Shown: positions 1 through 9,646, counted from the stretch's first letter. The stretch: DNA of 64,000 nucleotides from Acidimicrobiales bacterium (GCA_030447445.1 JAUJOW010000002.1:1-64000), one strand, 5' to 3'. The notes: generated from the sequence alone by a model not told the origin. A program made the numbers and translations.

Positions 1-1
1 C

Positions 2-2389
2 GCCATCCCCGCCATCCAGGGGGCCGTCGCCGACTTCGCCGCCGGGTTCGCTGGCGCCGGCGGCGACAACTTCTTCTCCCGGCTCGGTGCCTCGGCCCGC
101 ACCGCCTATGAGTGGATCGTCAACACCGCCATTCCGGCGATCAAGCAGGCGGTCGCCGACTTCGTGGCCGGCGTGCAAGGCACCGGGGGCGAGGACAACT
201 TCTTCACCCAGCTCGGCCAGACGGCCCGACAGGTCCACGACTGGCTCGTCGGCACGTTCCTGCCCTGGGTGACCGGGACCCTGATCCCCAAGTGGCTCGA
301 GTTCGCCGGGATGATGGTCGGCGTCTGGGCCCGGGTATGGCAGGCCATCTCGACCAACTGGGCGATCATCGAGCCGATCTTCTCCCAGGTCGCCGGCTGG
401 GTGGAGAACACCCTCATCCCCAACTGGTCCCGCTTCGCCGTAGTCATGGCCGAGGTGTGGGCCCGGGTGTGGCAGACCGTCGGCACCGTGTGGGGTCTCG
501 TCGAACCGATCCTCAACGCCGTGCGCGGCTTCGTCCGCGACCAGCTCATCCCCTGGTGGCAACGGTTCGCCACCTCCATGGGCGACGTCTGGAACCGGGT
601 GTTCGGGTTCATCTCGACCGCCTGGGGTGTCATCCAACCGGTCCTGGCCGCCATCGTCGGGTTCATCACCGGGCCCCTCATGGACACCTTCCGGGCCTAC
701 CTGGGGGTCGCCCAGTTCGTGTGGAGCATGGTGTTCGCCGCCATCCGGGACGCCTGGGGGTTCATCTCCCCGATCCTCATGGGGCTCATCGGGTTCATCG
801 CCGGCCCCCTCGTCGGCACCTTCAACACCTTCATGGGCGTGGCCCAGGCCGTGTGGGCCGCGGTGAGCGGCGCGGTCGAAACGGAGTGGAACCGGGTGCG
901 CCCCGTGTTCGAGGCCATCGTCGGATTCGTCCGCGACCACCTCGTCCCCGTCTGGTCGGGGATCACCGACGCCGTCGGCGTCGCCTTCGGCGCCATCCCC
1001 GGTCTCATCGGCGGCGCCCTTACCGCCGCCGGCAACATCGTCGCCCAGTTCCTGCGTGGCTCGGCCAAGATCGCCCGAGCCCTCAACCTCGACTCCATCG
1101 CCGACGCCCTCGAGAGCGGCGCCACCTCAGCCGACAGCTGGGGCGGCGGTGGAGGGGGCGCACCCCCACGGACCGGGGGCATGCGGCTTGGGTTCTCGAC
1201 GTACCGAGCATCCGGTGGCCTGGTCGACGGCCCGGTACCGGTCGGTGCTGGGTTCCGCACCCGGGGTGCGACAGCGGTGGTCGGAGAGGGCCGCCAGCAG
1301 TACCCCGAGTACGTCATCCCCACCGACCCCCAGTACCGGGGCAACGCTCTCGGGCTCCTGCAGGCGGCGGGGGCCAAGCTCCTGGCCGCAGGAGGCATCG
1401 TCGGCCTCGTCCGCCCCGCTGTCGGCGGGTTCGACCCGGTCGGCGCCGTGAAGTCCGGCATCGGAGCGGTCGGCAACGCGGCCGGGGCCATCGTCGACTA
1501 CGGCAAGGACAAGCTGGGCGACATCATCGCCGTGGCCCGCGACGTCCTCGCCGGGGCCGTCGAACGGGCCTGGCCGAAGATGGGCGTGCCCGACAACTTC
1601 ACCGGTCTGTTCCCCGGCACGGCCAACAAGCTGCGCGACAAGGCGATCGAGCTCATCCGCGGGAAGGCCGAGGAGGAGCAGCGGAAGGGGGAGCTGGCCG
1701 GGGGCGCGTTCGCCTCCGGGGGCGGCGGGGGCCGGCCCGGCGCCTACACGAGGGGCATGCTCGCCGCCAAGTCCGCTGTCCTCGCCGAGTTCGGGAACAT
1801 GGGCGTCGGCGGCTACGTCAACCGCAACATCGCCGGCACCTCCAAGAAGTCCGACCACGCGTTGCACCGCGCCTGGGACTTCATGGTCGGCTTGGGCAAC
1901 GTGGCCCTCGGCAACGGGGTCGCCAACTTCCTGCTCGCCAACGCCGGCAAATGGGGCCTCAAGTACCTGATCTGGAACGACCAGAAGAACTCGGGGCGAG
2001 GCTGGGGCCCGTACCGTCACCCGTCCGGGTCCAACGACAACACCCTGCAGCACCGCGACCACGTGCACGCCAGCTTCTACAAGGCGGGGGGCATCCTGAG
2101 CCGGGCCGCCGGGGGCACCTTCAACGACAACGTCCAGGCCACATTGGCCCGGGGTGGGGTCATCACGAAGCCCACCGTGGTGCGCATGGGTGAGACGGCC
2201 CGGTCCCGCCCCGAGATCGCCACTCCGGAACGGCTGATGCGTCAGATCGTCGGCGACGAGCTCGACCGCCGCCGCGGCCGCGGCGAGGCGCTGCGCATCG
2301 ATCACGCCGAGTTCCACGACGACGCCGACCTGGAGGCGCTCACGCGCAAAATCCGCTTCGCCGAGAGGGTCGCCGAGGGGACCGTCTGA
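2..2389 (+). CDS. Phage tail tape-measure protein, C-terminal part, with a peptidase-like domain (5' end outside window)
   Basis: The frame is open from the first bases of the window, so the start lies upstream; about 795 residues are visible. The first 330 or so are hydrophobic, Trp-rich repeats of roughly 50-60 residues (variants of VWARVWQ and PILNAVRGFV), as in tape-measure proteins that span the tail tube and set its length. A Gly-rich linker follows. Near codons 590-690 lies a stretch with SDHALHRAWDFM, YLIWNDQ and HRDHVHASF, which matches the ARB_07466-type C-terminal domain, a Zn-peptidase-like fold thought to cut peptidoglycan during DNA entry. Codons were counted from the window start. 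The family match is by pattern only. The protein shows that a phage or phage-like element occupies the left edge. Confidence 0.82.
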   Translation, partial: AIPAIQGAVADFAAGFAGAGGDNFFSRLGASARTAYEWIVNTAIPAIKQAVADFVAGVQGTGGEDNFFTQLGQTARQVHDWLVGTFLPWVTGTLIPKWLEFAGMMVGVWARVWQAISTNWAIIEPIFSQVAGWVENTLIPNWSRFAVVMAEVWARVWQTVGTVWGLVEPILNAVRGFVRDQLIPWWQRFATSMGDVWNRVFGFISTAWGVIQPVLAAIVGFITGPLMDTFRAYLGVAQFVWSMVFAAIRDAWGFISPILMGLIGFIAGPLVGTFNTFMGVAQAVWAAVSGAVETEWNRVRPVFEAIVGFVRDHLVPVWSGITDAVGVAFGAIPGLIGGALTAAGNIVAQFLRGSAKIARALNLDSIADALESGATSADSWGGGGGGAPPRTGGMRLGFSTYRASGGLVDGPVPVGAGFRTRGATAVVGEGRQQYPEYVIPTDPQYRGNALGLLQAAGAKLLAAGGIVGLVRPAVGGFDPVGAVKSGIGAVGNAAGAIVDYGKDKLGDIIAVARDVLAGAVERAWPKMGVPDNFTGLFPGTANKLRDKAIELIRGKAEEEQRKGELAGGAFASGGGGGRPGAYTRGMLAAKSAVLAEFGNMGVGGYVNRNIAGTSKKSDHALHRAWDFMVGLGNVALGNGVANFLLANAGKWGLKYLIWNDQKNSGRGWGPYRHPSGSNDNTLQHRDHVHASFYKAGGILSRAAGGTFNDNVQATLARGGVITKPTVVRMGETARSRPEIATPERLMRQIVGDELDRRRGRGEALRIDHAEFHDDADLEALTRKIRFAERVAEGTV

Positions 2390-2441
2390 GGGGCCTACGT
2401 GGCCGCCTCGATGCGCGCCTGTTTGGCGACGAGGGGGGCGA

Positions 2442-2627
2442 TCATGGGAGGCGGGCAACCTCAACGCCAAAGTGGCTCCCGTCCTTCAGGCGCACTGTAA
2501 AGGTCGCGCCTTCTGTCTCGGAGACTTGGGCGTCATCCATGGGCGTTTCCTGTCCGGCCTGCGAGGTATCGGCCATGACTTCAACCATGTAGGCCAGCTC
2601 GTCTGCGAACTCATGAGCATCCATCAC
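2442..2627 (-). CDS. Small hypothetical protein of the phage-like element
   Basis: This 61-residue frame opens with GTG at 2627 followed directly by ATG at 2624. It is acidic and has the composition of a real protein: an N-terminal helix (DAHEFADELAYMVEVMAD), then a short beta-rich end (TFTVRLKDGSHFGVEVARL). No ribosome-binding site is obvious. It lies on the strand opposite the tape-measure gene, just past its stop. I do not recognise the family. Confidence 0.45.
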   Translation of the reverse strand: MMDAHEFADELAYMVEVMADTSQAGQETPMDDAQVSETEGATFTVRLKDGSHFGVEVARLP

Positions 2628-2736
2628 GTGATGATCGCAGTTACCCGCTCACCCTTCCGATCCTCCCAGGACGACCAATCGGCCATCGACCTCGACGGGC
2701 CAGCACGGCGGCATCCCCGACACTTGCGCTCGGGTC

Positions 2737-3317
2737 CTACGCATCGGCCGGGGCCTCCATGAGAACCGTGAACCGGTCGCGCAGCTCGTCGAGGTGAAGG
2801 GGGTCGAGGTGCTCACCGGTGTCGAGGTTGATGGTCGAGGCGACGGTCCTCAGGACGTCGTAGAGCAGCTGCAGCCCGGACTGCTGCAGCACGGCGTCGA
2901 AGTCGTCGTCATCGCCACCCCCGAGCAGCTCGGCGGCGGCGCCGATGGAGTCGACCTCCCGCCGTAGCTGCACTGCGGGCTCGACGAGGGCGAACGCGTC
3001 CTCGAGCGCCTTCCGTGTCCGCACGTACAGGCGGTCAGCTCGACGAGCCAGTCAGACCGCTCGTCATCGACTACCGACTCGACGATGGCGGCGATCCTCG
3101 GGCAGTCGAGGGCGTGGGTGGTGTGGGAGCGAATGTCTGGCCAGGTCTGCCCGCAGCAGACGACCGGGCCGTCCTCGATGCCCTCGACCGGCCGCCCCTC
3201 GTAGTCGCTGCGCAGCAGCCAGCGCCCGAAGAACCGTCGCATCGTCTCGTAGGCGCGGGGCTCGGGCTCACGGGCCATCGCCGCCCCGTCGATGTCGGGC
3301 GTGGGATCCTTGCTCAT
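2737..3317 (-). pseudogene. Frameshifted hypothetical gene of the phage-like element
   Basis: The start is ATG at 3317, set by a strong AGGAGGT about 6 nt upstream. The first frame reads MSKDPTPDIDG and continues through a Cys-containing segment (VVCCGQTWPDI, HALDCPRIAAIVESVVDD) to SDWLVEL near 3050. There the sensible reading moves to another frame (ADRLYVRTRKALEDAFALVE), which continues to a stop at 2737 and ends in an acidic helical region. Joined, the two give one protein of about 190 residues. The family is unknown. The cause could be a one-base indel in the genome, programmed frameshifting or a sequence error; neighbouring genes are broken in the same way, so decay is favoured. Confidence 0.55.
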
Positions 3318-3395
3318 GTCGGGACCTCCTGGGGTTCCGGCCAGGCCCCGGGGTGTGTCAGCACCGCCGGGGCCGCTCACGTCCTTGACAGACGC

Positions 3396-3435
3396 AGAGT
3401 AGGTCGCGCTTCTTGACGGGGTCAAGCCTTACGCT
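3396..3435. promoter_or_regulatory. Divergent promoter region with inverted repeat CTTGAC-GGG-GTCAAG
   Basis: On the minus strand TTGACC (3425-3420) and TACTCT (3401-3396) are 18 bp apart and face the gene that starts at 3317. On the plus strand TACGCT (3430-3435) lies 9 nt before the ATG of the HTH gene at 3445, as for a leaderless transcript. A perfect 6-bp inverted repeat with a 3-nt spacer covers 3412-3426, over the minus -35 box and just upstream of the plus -10 box. That is where a repressor or excisionase of the element could bind both promoters. Binding is inferred. Confidence 0.5.
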
Positions 3436-3444
3436 CTTCTCCCC

Positions 3445-3625
3445 ATGGACCTCGACCTCGTCGGAGTGACGGAGATCGCCGACATGCTCGACGTATCTCG
3501 CCAGCGCGGACCAGCTGAGCCGATCATCCCCTTTCCCCTCGCCGGTCGCCGTGCTCGCCGCTGGCCGCATCTGGCTGCGCAAGGACGTCGAGGCGTGGGC
3601 CCGGTCAACCGGCCGGCTTCGGTGA
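3445..3625 (+). pseudogene. Frameshifted helix-turn-helix (AlpA/MerR-type) protein
   Basis: The ATG-initiated frame begins MDLDLVGVTEIADMLDVSRQR, a typical start of the small actinobacterial winged-HTH proteins related to excisionases. After about residue 21 the expected continuation is in a different frame: DQLSRSSPFPSPVAVLAAGR, then IWLRKDVEAWARSTGRLR, ending at TGA 3623-3625. The intact form would be about 60 residues and bind DNA. The two halves fit if about two bases have been lost near 3507. It lies divergent from the gene at 3317 and shares the promoter region with it. Confidence 0.68.
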
Positions 3626-3788
3626 GGTCTGGGCGAGTTGCCATCTGCGTCCTTCTTGGTAGGCGTCGACCATCTCACGCTAGCCAGGGGGAAGCTCAGG
3701 CGCCGGGATAACCTCGCCGAGCTTGGCGGCTACAACGCCGGAACCGTTGGGCAGCGAAGCTCCTGGGTCGAGTACCAGGCGTGCGTCG

Positions 3789-4438
3789 TTAGGCGGCTAG
3801 ATCGGCGTCATGCCGCAGCGCCCGCCACAGCACCCGGTATGCCCGAAGCTTTCCATCGGCCGGCGCATTCGGATCCATGGCGGCTTGGCCTGGTCGAACG
3901 ACCCAGCCTGTTCGCCGCGAACTCCTCGTGGCACGTCGGCCGGCTGGTTTGACCGAAGCCCGCACGGTGATAGTTCCGTCGATGAGGCCTCTGGCTCTCT
4001 CCACCATCGGCCAGACGTCGAAGTAGACCGAGGCGGCCTCACCAGCATCCAAACGGATCACTTCGGCGTCGGTTGACCCGGAAAGGTTAACGGGCCGACC
4101 GCGCGGGTCGTTAGGCGCGACCGGAGCCTCCATCGGTTCACTCGCCCGAAGTCGAGCGACATGTCAGACACCGAGATGGCGGTCCGGCCGATGTTCGTTG
4201 CGCGGCTGGGCGAGTTCGACGGTCCAACGCTCAGAAGCGGTGAGCTCGGTCAGCGAGCTCGCCATCGGCCCGGCCGACCCTCTGTGAGAGGCCCGAGTAG
4301 CGACGTCATCGCCGGGATCAGTTCGACGATCAACCTCGAGCCGGACAACCGGTAGAGCACGAGCTGCCGGGCGAGGCCTCCGCTCGTGATGCCTGCGCTC
4401 ACTACGGAGAGGAGCAAGGCAAGATCTGCCCTCTTCAC
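3789..4438 (-). pseudogene. Hypothetical protein with N-terminal hydrophobic helix, at least two frameshifts
   Basis: Three frames in a row read like one protein. From ATG 4438: MKRADLALLLSVVSAGITSG, then SGSRLIVELIPAMTSLLGPL. Between about 4200 and 4130 a second frame gives ATNIGRTAISVSDMSLDFGR. From about 4110 a third gives STDAEVIRLDAGEAASVYFD, then VWPMVERARGLIDGTITVRA, to the TAA at 3789. The middle and last parts look like an immunoglobulin-like beta domain of the kind seen in small phage or integrative-element proteins anchored by an N-terminal helix. The function is unknown. At least two indels are needed to restore it. Confidence 0.6.
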
Positions 4439-4459
4439 CGCATCACCAGCATGGGCTGT

Positions 4460-4586
4460 GTCAGCGTGATGTCAGCGCAACCCGCCGATGCGCACCGATC
4501 GGTTCCCAACAGGACCGCACGGCGGTAGGAGTGGAACCACCGCTGACCTGCCCGAACACACCGGAGCCGATCGGGACCGCACGGCG
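4460..4586 (+). repeat. Direct repeats next to the attachment site
   Basis: GGACCGCACGGCG occurs at 4512-4524 and 4574-4586. Each copy is preceded by CCGATCGG (4495-4502 and 4567-4574). GTCAGCG is also doubled at about 4460 and 4471. Short direct repeats just inside an attachment core are typical of integrase arm-binding sites. No integrase gene is visible in the window, so the role is inferred from position. Confidence 0.4.
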
Positions 4587-4596
4587 TGGTCCGGTC

Positions 4597-4638
4597 GGGG
4601 GTCAAGAGGTCGGAGGTTCGAATCCTCTCAGCCCGACC
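4597..4638 (+). other. 3' half of tRNA-Pro(GGG): putative right attachment site (attR) of the integrated element
   Basis: The 42 nt run from the anticodon loop (GGGGGTCAAG) through the variable loop AGGTC, a complete T arm (GGAGG-TTCGAAT-CCTCT) and the acceptor 3' strand CAGCCCG with A and CC. They match the 3' half of actinobacterial tRNA-Pro(GGG). The D arm and 5' half are absent upstream, where repeats of the element lie instead. Integrases that use tRNA genes leave an intact tRNA at one end and such a 3' copy at the other. The phage gene lies to the left and a tRNA-type terminator to the right, so this is read as the right end of the element. Confidence 0.7.
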
Positions 4639-4653
4639 GCAAAAGAGCAGGTC

Positions 4654-4684
4654 AGAGCCGGTCCCAAGGGGCCGGCTCTTCTTT
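4654..4684 (+). terminator. Rho-independent terminator downstream of the tRNA-Pro 3' half
   Basis: AGAGCCGG (4654-4661) pairs perfectly with CCGGCTCT (4672-4679), and the inner TCCC/GGGG can extend the stem. TTCTTT follows. This is the terminator expected after a chromosomal tRNA gene, which supports reading 4638 as the element-chromosome junction. Confidence 0.75.
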
Positions 4685-4770
4685 CCCTGTCGTTGGTTGC
4701 TACCGGGTTGCTACCCGGCCGTGAACGGGGCCAGAGGGAGACGGCCTTCGGGTCGGGGCGTCGCTGCGCG

Positions 4771-5076
4771 TCAGCGCTCGTGGCGGAGCGGGGCGTGGTC
4801 GCTGCGCCAGTCCGAAGTCTTGGCCTTCACCCAGGCGGGTGACTGCCGGCCCGGTCGGTAGGTGGAGTCGAGGCGCTTGAGCACGACGCCCTCGAGGCCG
4901 AGCTCGACGACGGCGGTGAGGGCTTCGACGGTGGCGCCGGTGAACGACGACGTGGTGCACCAGGCGTCCCCGTGGAAGCCCAGCCCCTCGAGCAGACGGC
5001 GGCGCTCGCTGTAAGGGGAGCCGAGCGGACGTGGCTGGATGTGGGTGACGAGTGCCGTTTGGCCTAAGGGGAGTCG
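4771..5076 (-). pseudogene. Remnant of an ATP-dependent DNA ligase (C-terminal end of catalytic domain)
   Basis: About 100 codons are open between an in-frame TGA at 5077-5079 and the stop at 4771. No start codon or upstream domain is present. The reading includes LVTHIQPRPLGSPYSERRRL, then LEGVVLKRLDSTYRPGRQSP followed by AWVKAKT, which fit nucleotidyltransferase motifs IV (EGVVLK) and V (WVKAK) of LigC/LigD-type ligases. The adenylation lysine and the first half of the domain are missing, so it cannot be active. It sits between the element boundary and a broken protease gene. Confidence 0.7.
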
Positions 5077-5096
5077 TCATCCTGGGTCGGGTGGGG

Positions 5097-6247
<1,151 letters not shown>

Positions 6248-6330
6248 GTGGAGTGACCCTCCCCCGGTTGTGGACACCCTACCAGCCGCACTCTGAGGTT
6301 CCCCCGGTCCGGCGGACGGGTTGGTTGTGG

Positions 6331-6352
6331 GGCTCTACGCGATCAAGCGTGG
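6331..6352 (+). repeat. Left terminal inverted repeat of the ISL3-family element
   Basis: GGCTCTACGCGATCAAGCGT followed by GG matches the inverted right end at 20 of 22 positions. The transposase stop codon lies inside this repeat. Confidence 0.8.
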
Positions 6353-7634
6353 TTGGCGGCCTCGGATTCGTGCGGTTCGCTGAGTGTTCCATTTGACGCC
6401 GCAGCGGAGCAGTAGCCGGAGGCGATAGTTGTCGAAGTTGCGGAACCCGTGGCCGATGCGGCGGACCTTTCGATGAGGAGGTTGACGGCCTCGGTGGGTC
6501 CGTTGGACAGGCCGGTGGTGTGGTAGGCGAGCACCTCGTCCTGCCAGTCTGAGATGGTGGTGGCCAGACGAGTGAGCTCGGGCACCTCGGCCTCGGCGCA
6601 CCACTGGTAGAAGAGGGTGAGCCGCCGGCGGGCCACGGCGAGATCGGCCGCCGCGTAGGTCTCTCGGAGCAGCTCCTTGGCCAAGACGGCAGCACCGACC
6701 TCGCCGTCGGGGTCACCGGCGGCCAGGCCGGCCAGCATGCGCTCACGACCCCGATCGCCGAGCCGCTCGTCGCCGACGAGCAGCAGCCGGCGGATCCCAT
6801 ACAGCGGGTCGCCCTTGCGGCCCCGGTGGCCGAGGGTGTCGTTCTGGGTTCGGCGGCGTACGTCGTCGATGGCCTTGTTGGCCAGGCGCACGGCATGGAA
6901 GTGGTCCACCACCACGGTGGCGTGACCGAGGTGGGCCAACAGCCCGTTGGCGTAGCCCCGGAACGGGTCCAGGGCGACCACGTCGATGCCGGTCAGCCAC
7001 TCCTGGGGCCGCCCGCCCAGCCAGTCCTGGACTGCTTTGGCGCTGCGACCTGGGACAACGTCTACCAGGCGGGCCCGATCAAGGTCGACGAAGCCGGTCA
7101 CGTACTCGGTGCGGTGCGTCGGGGTCGCTGCCAGGAACTTGGTCTCGTCCAGACCCAGCGCGCCGATCCCGTCGAGGCGCTGGGGGTCATCGACGAGTGG
7201 GGTGCCGTGGTCGCGCACCGCCGCCATGGCCGTGTGCCAGCCGACCCCGAAGGCCCGGGCCACCTCGGCCACGGAGTCCCCCTCCTCGCCCACCCGCCGG
7301 CACATCTCGGTCCGGGCCCGCTCAGACAGCTCCCCCCGAGCTCTGATGGCCTCGGTGGTCTCGGTCCAGGTCTTGGTGGCACAGTCCGGCTCCGGGCAGC
7401 GCCAGACCCGCTTGGCCCACACCAACACCACCGGCCGTCCCGCCATCGGCAAGTCCCGCACCTTGACCCGGCGGCGACCGTGACCGACCGCTGCGTCCCG
7501 CACCCGGCACAGCCGACAACCCCGGCCGTCGTCTCCGCGCAGAGCCACCACTCGCCGTCCACCTCGAGTTGGGCGCCGACCACGAACCCGGGCATGCCCA
7601 ACAGCGCGGTGGCGCCCTGGCTACGGTGCTTCAC
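6335..7634 (-). pseudogene. ISL3-family transposase with two frameshifts
   Basis: The likely start is GTG 7634, with AAGGAGG about 9 nt upstream; TTG at 7640 is an alternative. The first frame gives MPGFVVGAQLEVDGEWWLCA and a zinc-binding part (VGCAGCGTQ), then near 7500 the reading moves to a frame with WRCPEPDCATKTWTE and the DDE core (GLDETKFLA, VVALDPFRGYANGL, VVDHFHAVRLANKA). Near 6475 it moves again, to RRIGHGFRNFDNYRLRLLLR and the TAG at 6335. An intact protein would be about 430 residues. Confidence 0.8.
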
Positions 7635-7737
7635 TGTCAAGGGCCTCCTTCTTGCAGCCGTCGAGAAGCCGCAAGAATCGCGAGGCCCTTGGCCGCGCTG
7701 GTGGACCCTATGAAACGGGCTCGATCCTCACCCGACC

Positions 7738-7759
7738 CCACGCTTCATCGCGAAGAGCC
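7738..7759 (-). repeat. Right terminal inverted repeat of the ISL3-family element
   Basis: Read on the minus strand from 7759 it is GGCTCTTCGCGATGAAGCGT followed by GG, differing from the left repeat at two positions. Confidence 0.8.
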
Positions 7760-8091
7760 GCATTGCGCCGTTGCAGCGGTGCGCGTCAGTCCGTGAACGC
7801 CAGCCGCACCTGGGTGGATATCACGCTTGCCGTGGGCGGCTGCGAGGGGGCCGAGACCACGATGGGCCAGCGGTGGCCCTCGGCCAGGTGCTCGTGAGCA
7901 CCTGGGACTGCACGTCGGATCGTGCGGCGCTCGTCCGCTCAGTTGACGGCGGCCGGTCATGGAAACCCGTGCGCCTCCCAGAACTGCGCGGGCTACACGT
8001 CGGTCCCATCCGGGCAACTGGCCCGGACTCCGCCATCACCATCGCCTCCCGCGGCCCCCGCCGGTTCGTCGTGCGGATCGGCGTCGGCTGA
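7760..8091 (+). pseudogene. 3' remnant of a BNR-repeat (sialidase-like) protein
   Basis: Just after the IS end one frame reads VNASRTWVDITLAVGGCEGA. Near 7880 the sensible reading moves to another frame: VLVSTWDCTSDRAALVRSVD, then GGRSWKPVRLPEL, ending RRFVVRIGVG at TGA 8089-8091. S-x-D-x-G-x-x-W is the BNR/Asp-box motif of beta-propeller proteins. No start or signal peptide remains. The 5' part was probably lost with the IS insertion or later rearrangement. Confidence 0.55.
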
Positions 8092-8203
8092 CGACGACAC
8101 CCGTCGCCGAGGCCGCCGCCGTCGAATTCGGCCGTCGGCGTACTGGGAGCGGCGGCGGGTCCGGCGAACACCGAAGAGGCACCGGAATGCGACGGCAGCT
8201 GAG

Positions 8204-8229
8204 CCGGGTGGCCCTTTCGGGCGACCCGG
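8204..8229 (-). terminator. Stem-loop just after the stop of the membrane protein gene
   Basis: CCGGGT (8204-8209) pairs with ACCCGG (8224-8229), and GCCC (8211-8214) pairs with GGGC (8219-8222) around a TTTC loop. It begins next to the TAA of the minus-strand gene. There is no T tract, so termination here is likely but not certain. Confidence 0.55.
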
Positions 8230-9531
8230 TTACTTCCCGATGTTGGGGTTCTCGGCCGAGAACACGCCCTCGGGGCTCTCCCAGCCGGGGACCACCCATG
8301 CGTGCACGAGCCAGGCTCCGTCAAGCCTCGCCTTCTCGCCGCCCCGTCCCTTGCACTCCTGGGCGGAGATCTTCTCGCCGCCGATGACCCGGCCGCCCTT
8401 GAGGCAGAGTCCGATGTGCTGGTGCCACAGGTCGTTGGGACCGGCGAAGCCCTCCGGCGGGTTGTCCTTGCCGCTCAGCACGAAGTAGGCGACGCCTTGG
8501 AGCTCACTGTCCGGCTCGGTCCCGTCGTAGAGCAGCATCTCCGGCTTGGCTGCCTCGAAGGTGCCGTCGAGGTGGCTGAAGTTCATGTAGTGAGCGCCGA
8601 TCAGGGGCACGAACGGGGTGACCATCGTGAACCCGGCGGCCTGGGCGTCAGCCACGGTGGGGTGCCTGAGGGCGTAGTCGCGCACGCTCGTGATCTCAGC
8701 GGCGAGCGCGTCACGGGTGGCGTCGTCGATCGGCTTGTCCGGTGGCGGGGGGCCGTGGATGACCGTCTCCTCGAGCCCGTCGATCTGGCGCTGCGTGAGC
8801 CCCCGCGCCTCGAGCTCCTCGTTGGTCCACTCCCGGTCGTGGCCGGCGTCGGCGTCATGGCCTCCACCCCCACCACGGCCGGCGACGTCGGCGGCGGCGC
8901 TGTCGTCCCCATGGTGGCCGGCGGCGCCCTGGCCGTCCTCGGCCGCCGCGCTGCCTCCATCGTGCGTGTGCCCGGCGGCGACCTCGGCGCTGTCGCCGCC
9001 ATGGTCCTCCCCGTCACCATGCAGGTGCCCACCGCCCAAGGCGGGGGTCACCGAGGCCGTCACCAAGGCGAGGACAGCCAGGCTGGAGATCCCGAGCGCA
9101 GCGGTCGCCCCCTGCGGGCGGAACGAAGCCTGCGCCACCCGACTGGGTGCGAGCGCCAACACCAGCGCGCCGACCACGACGACGGCTTCGCAACCGGTCG
9201 CCAGCGCATCGGGGAACCCGACGGGCTCGGCGGTCTCCCCGGGCATGCCGCTGGTGCGTGACACCACCCACACCCCGGCTACGGCCACGTTGAAGGCGGC
9301 CACGGCAAGGAGGCTCAGGCGGTTGGGCCGGCGCCCCAGGCCCACGAGGATGGCGATGGCCAGCTGCGCCCATGCCACGGCGAGGAAGAACAGCCCGTGG
9401 ACGGTGTCGTCGGTGAAGTGCACTGGGGCGGACACGAAGTGCACGATCGAGGCCCCGACAGCGGCCACCGCCACGATGTGGCGCAGAGACCGCTCGACCG
9501 GCGCTGAATCGACCGACGCTGACGCTTTCAT
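8230..9531 (-). CDS. Membrane protein with His-rich loop and conserved C-terminal extracytoplasmic domain
   Basis: 433 residues; ATG 9531 has AGGAGG 6 nt upstream. Residues 1-170 hold about five hydrophobic helices (VAVAAVGASIVHFVSAPVHF is part of the first). A Gly/His/Asp-rich stretch of about 70 residues follows (GGHLHGDGEDHGGD, GHHGDDS, GGGHDADAGHDREW). The rest is a soluble domain with GAHYMNFSHLDGTFEAAKP, NDLWHQHIGLC and GAWLVHAWVVPGWESPEGVF. Clusters of His and Asp suggest metal binding, for example copper or zinc; that is inference. I do not recognise a named family. A stem-loop follows the stop. Confidence 0.75.
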   Translation of the reverse strand: MKASASVDSAPVERSLRHIVAVAAVGASIVHFVSAPVHFTDDTVHGLFFLAVAWAQLAIAILVGLGRRPNRLSLLAVAAFNVAVAGVWVVSRTSGMPGETAEPVGFPDALATGCEAVVVVGALVLALAPSRVAQASFRPQGATAALGISSLAVLALVTASVTPALGGGHLHGDGEDHGGDSAEVAAGHTHDGGSAAAEDGQGAAGHHGDDSAAADVAGRGGGGGHDADAGHDREWTNEELEARGLTQRQIDGLEETVIHGPPPPDKPIDDATRDALAAEITSVRDYALRHPTVADAQAAGFTMVTPFVPLIGAHYMNFSHLDGTFEAAKPEMLLYDGTEPDSELQGVAYFVLSGKDNPPEGFAGPNDLWHQHIGLCLKGGRVIGGEKISAQECKGRGGEKARLDGAWLVHAWVVPGWESPEGVFSAENPNIGK

Positions 9532-9646
9532 GGGCTCCTCCTGGGTGCTGGTCGCACGACCACTGCAAGAACAGCGACAGCCTACCGGCGGCTGTGGCCC
9601 ACGTCACGACCGGCGACCGGCTCATCGGAGCTGACCGCCGAGGGAT

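Larger units (their letters stand above)
6331..7759. mobile_element. ISL3-family insertion sequence, 1429 bp
   Basis: The element is bounded by inverted repeats that begin GGCTCT (6331-6352 and 7738-7759) and carries one transposase gene on the minus strand that fills nearly all of it. ISL3 elements usually duplicate 8 bp of target. The flanks here are GGTTGTGG on the left and GCATTGCG on the right, so no duplication is visible and the ends have probably rearranged. The element lies between the frameshifted protease and a 5'-truncated BNR-type gene. Its own transposase is frameshifted, so this copy is likely inactive. Confidence 0.8.

Noticed and set aside
4597-4638. A complete tRNA gene
   Set aside because: Only the 3' half from the anticodon loop is present; the upstream bases form no D arm or 5' acceptor strand of tRNA-Pro. 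GGTCGGG just upstream can pair with CCCGACC but leaves no room for the other arms.
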